Shown here piece by piece: positions 62,291 to 64,000 of a stretch of 64,000 nt of DNA. Origin of the DNA: Bradyrhizobium sp. 139. GTDB taxonomy: Bacteria > Pseudomonadota > Alphaproteobacteria > Rhizobiales > Xanthobacteraceae. Within the stretch, counting starts at the first letter, position 1. The number at the start of each line of letters is the position of its first letter. The notes beneath the pieces are model-generated. The model was not told the origin of the DNA. It did not search any database and saw only the letters and a program-made list of their open reading frames with translations. Location: assembly GCF_023074175.1 (NCBI RefSeq), contig NZ_JADPKS010000169.1, forward strand, positions 48,359 to 112,358. The letters are read 5' to 3'. The translations under genes were made by a program, and so were the position numbers.

Positions 62291-63883
62291 GTGACGACAG
62301 CCCCTGACATCACCGTGCCCCCCAACGGCGCCGCGCGCCGTTCCCTCGTCATGGCCGCGCTGATCATCGCCGCGATGACGGTGCTGCGCATCGTCTACGC
62401 CTCAGCGATCGAGCTGCGCACCGACGAGGCCTATTACTGGACCTGGTCGAAGGAGGCCGCGTTCAGCTTCCTCGATCACCCCCCCATGATCGCCTGGTTC
62501 ATCCGTTTTGGCACCGCGATCTTCGGCGACACCGCTCTCGGTGTGCGCTTCGGCGGCATCGTCGCGATGCTGGTGATGCAGCTGCTGCTCGCTGGCATCG
62601 TCCGCCGCCTCACCCATGATGTGCGCGCCGTTGTTTTCGCGGTGCTGATGCCGGAGGCCGCGCTCTATTACGGCCTGCTGATGGCCAAGGTCGCGCCCGA
62701 CGTTGCCATGATCCCGTTTGCGGTGGCCATGATGTGGTCCCTGGTGCGGCTCGCGCAGGGCGGCCATGGACGCTGGTGGCTGGCGGCGGGCCTGTTCGCC
62801 GGACTGTCGATGCTGTCGAAGTTCACCGCGGTCATGTTCGCGCCGGCGGTCGCCGCGTTTCTGCTGGTGCCGGATTGGCGCTGGCGCTGGCTGCGCAGTC
62901 CCTACCCTTATCTCGCGGTACTGGTCGCAATTGCCGTGTTCTCGCCGGTGCTGATCTGGAATGCGCAGCACGATTGGGCTTCGTTCCGCTTCCAGGGCGT
63001 GCGCGCGACCGCCAATTACGGCATCTCGCTGCGCACGATCGGCGATTACATCGGCCTGCAATTCGGCCTGGTTGGCTTCGTCATGCTGCCGGTGGTGTTG
63101 ACTGGCCTCGTGATGACGGCGTGGCGCGGCTATCGCACGCGCGAGCCGGTCGCGATCTTGCTGTCAACCGCGGTGCTGGTGCCGTTCCTCTATTTCTTCT
63201 TCAAGTCGATGACGCTCAGGGTCGGCGACACTTGGCCGATGTTCATGTGGCCGGTCGGTTTTGCCGCTGCCGCTGTCAACCCTGTCATGCTGTCGCGTGA
63301 AAACTGGTCGGCGCGGATGATCCGGTCGAGCATTTTCTGGATCAGAACGGCCATCGTCTCGGGCATCGCCTTCGTCGTGATCGTGTTCCTCTACTACGTC
63401 GCCGCGCCCTGGAATCTCCTGGGCAGGATCGATCCGATCGGCGCCGAGGCCGGCTACGAGCAGGTCGCGGCGCGTGCGCAGGCCGCGCTCGACCAGACCG
63501 GTGCGACCTGGATCGCGACCACGGACTACCGCACCTACGCCATGATGCGTTGGCTGTTCAGGGGCCGCGTGCCCGTGATCGAGATCAACGAGCGCGGCCG
63601 CTTCCAGGATTTTGGCGATCCCGGCATGGACCGAATCAGCGGGCATGCGGGCATCTATGTCGGGCGAGAGCCGGACAATCGTTCGTCGCTGTGGGAGAAT
63701 ATCCCCGCCAGGCGCGAGCCGCTTGGCCAAGTCGAACGATGCTGGCGCGGCCTGGTGATCGACACCTATGTGCTTGAGAAGCTGACCGGCTGGACGCCGG
63801 AGCTGTCGCCGCCGAAGAACTCGCCGCTGTTTCAGTGGCGCGTGTTGGCGGGGGAATTTACATCGCTCGCGACATTTGCGTAG
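62291..63883 (+). CDS. Glycosyltransferase family 39 / ArnT-like membrane protein
   Basis: The frame is open from 62195, but its beginning is repeat DNA; I place the start at the GTG at 62291, giving 530 residues. About 10 membrane segments follow. The first periplasmic loop carries the ELRTDEAYYWTWS motif with the catalytic aspartate and FLDHPPMIAW, typical of GT39/GT83 enzymes that move sugars or ethanolamine-type groups from polyprenyl-phosphate donors to envelope acceptors. The C-terminal 100 residues are soluble and may bind the acceptor. No lipid A or glycan genes are adjacent. Confidence 0.8.
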   Translation: MTTAPDITVPPNGAARRSLVMAALIIAAMTVLRIVYASAIELRTDEAYYWTWSKEAAFSFLDHPPMIAWFIRFGTAIFGDTALGVRFGGIVAMLVMQLLLAGIVRRLTHDVRAVVFAVLMPEAALYYGLLMAKVAPDVAMIPFAVAMMWSLVRLAQGGHGRWWLAAGLFAGLSMLSKFTAVMFAPAVAAFLLVPDWRWRWLRSPYPYLAVLVAIAVFSPVLIWNAQHDWASFRFQGVRATANYGISLRTIGDYIGLQFGLVGFVMLPVVLTGLVMTAWRGYRTREPVAILLSTAVLVPFLYFFFKSMTLRVGDTWPMFMWPVGFAAAAVNPVMLSRENWSARMIRSSIFWIRTAIVSGIAFVVIVFLYYVAAPWNLLGRIDPIGAEAGYEQVAARAQAALDQTGATWIATTDYRTYAMMRWLFRGRVPVIEINERGRFQDFGDPGMDRISGHAGIYVGREPDNRSSLWENIPARREPLGQVERCWRGLVIDTYVLEKLTGWTPELSPPKNSPLFQWRVLAGEFTSLATFA

Positions 63884-63908
63884 GTCGGGAAGCAGTAACC
63901 TTGTCCAG

Positions 63909-63946
63909 CGGATGGATGGGTAACAGAACAGACCGGATGGATGGGT
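63909..63946. repeat. Tandem CGGATGGATGGGT repeats
   Basis: The 13-mer occurs at 63909-63921 and 63934-63946, each followed by AACA/GACA. Direct repeats of this kind are often at transposase-binding ends of insertion sequences. The element would continue beyond the window, so this is only a suggestion. Confidence 0.35.
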
Positions 63947-63974
63947 GACATTGGTTCATGGTTTGGTCGGCTGC

Positions 63975-63996
63975 GGCGCTGCGCTAGCGCAGCGCC
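63975..63996. repeat. 22-bp perfect palindrome at window end
   Basis: The sequence from 63975 to 63996 is fully self-complementary (starts GGCGCTGCGC, ends GCGCAGCGCC). It follows the tandem 13-mers and no gene is present from 63884 to the window edge. Confidence 0.6.
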
Positions 63997-64000
63997 ACAA

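Overview
The window reads as chromosomal DNA of an alphaproteobacterium of the order Hyphomicrobiales, most likely Bradyrhizobium. Most of it is G+C-rich with dense, orderly operons. The 999-residue PutA has its dehydrogenase cysteine at position 792, the length and numbering I recall for the structurally characterised Bradyrhizobium PutA. Intergenic gaps are littered with inverted-repeat elements I recognise from Bradyrhizobium genomes. Genus assignment is recall plus inference; no search was run.

Layout. (1) 1-6.1 kb is an accessory segment of visibly lower G+C: a ParB-like gene cut by the window edge, a Cys-rich partner gene, a ClpP-fold periplasmic protein, two frameshifted small genes, a serine recombinase and an orphan P-loop ATPase. 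It ends beside tRNA-Glu(CTC). (2) 6.2-11.9 kb holds a Tat-type lipoprotein hydrolase, a SEC-C/DUF1841-like protein, a 474-residue unknown, two more pseudogenes (2H phosphoesterase and UPF0158-type) and a degenerate copy of a long Bradyrhizobium-type repeat. (3) 11.9-29.7 kb is metabolic: secreted lipase, D-aminoacylase-type deacylase plus CobW GTPase, tautomerase with a divergent TetR regulator and two palindromic operators, a single-chain biotin-dependent acyl-CoA carboxylase, an AcoR-type sigma-54 activator, an LLM monooxygenase with its flavin reductase, dgoK-dgoA and poxB. (4) 29.8-46 kb: amidase, cyanuric-acid-hydrolase family enzyme, Tex, a two-component system, a degenerate HtrA-like protein coupled to a small LuxR-type protein, a DapA-like aldolase, an orphan form-II CoxL-like subunit, and an operon of enoyl-CoA hydratase plus two acyl-CoA dehydrogenases. 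(5) 46-64 kb: lemA-TPM-TPM, a cyclic-nucleotide-binding protein coupled to an MBL hydrolase, a c-type-heme-motif protein, a CoA transferase, putA with divergent putR, cspA, sorAB, a CyaC-like redox adenylate cyclase and an ArnT-like glycosyltransferase.

How parts work together. The clearest circuit is at 20.4-24.4 kb. Two -24/-12 promoters with textbook spacing precede the LLM monooxygenase, about 100 bp downstream of paired GTCTC/GAGAC dyads, and the neighbouring gene encodes a GAFTGA-containing sigma-54 activator. The TetR/tautomerase pair shares two TTGAC-N5-GTCAA palindromes. PutR and PutA are divergent around an AT-rich dyad. Two genes point to cyclic-nucleotide signalling: the membrane cyclase with a ferredoxin domain, and the cNMP-binding/MBL pair.

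The best candidates for something undescribed are the catalytically dead, apparently cytosolic HtrA-like protein with its overlapping LuxR-type gene, the orphan ATPase of the accessory segment, and the cNMP-binding/MBL operon. I saw no CRISPR array, no rRNA and no complete insertion sequence.
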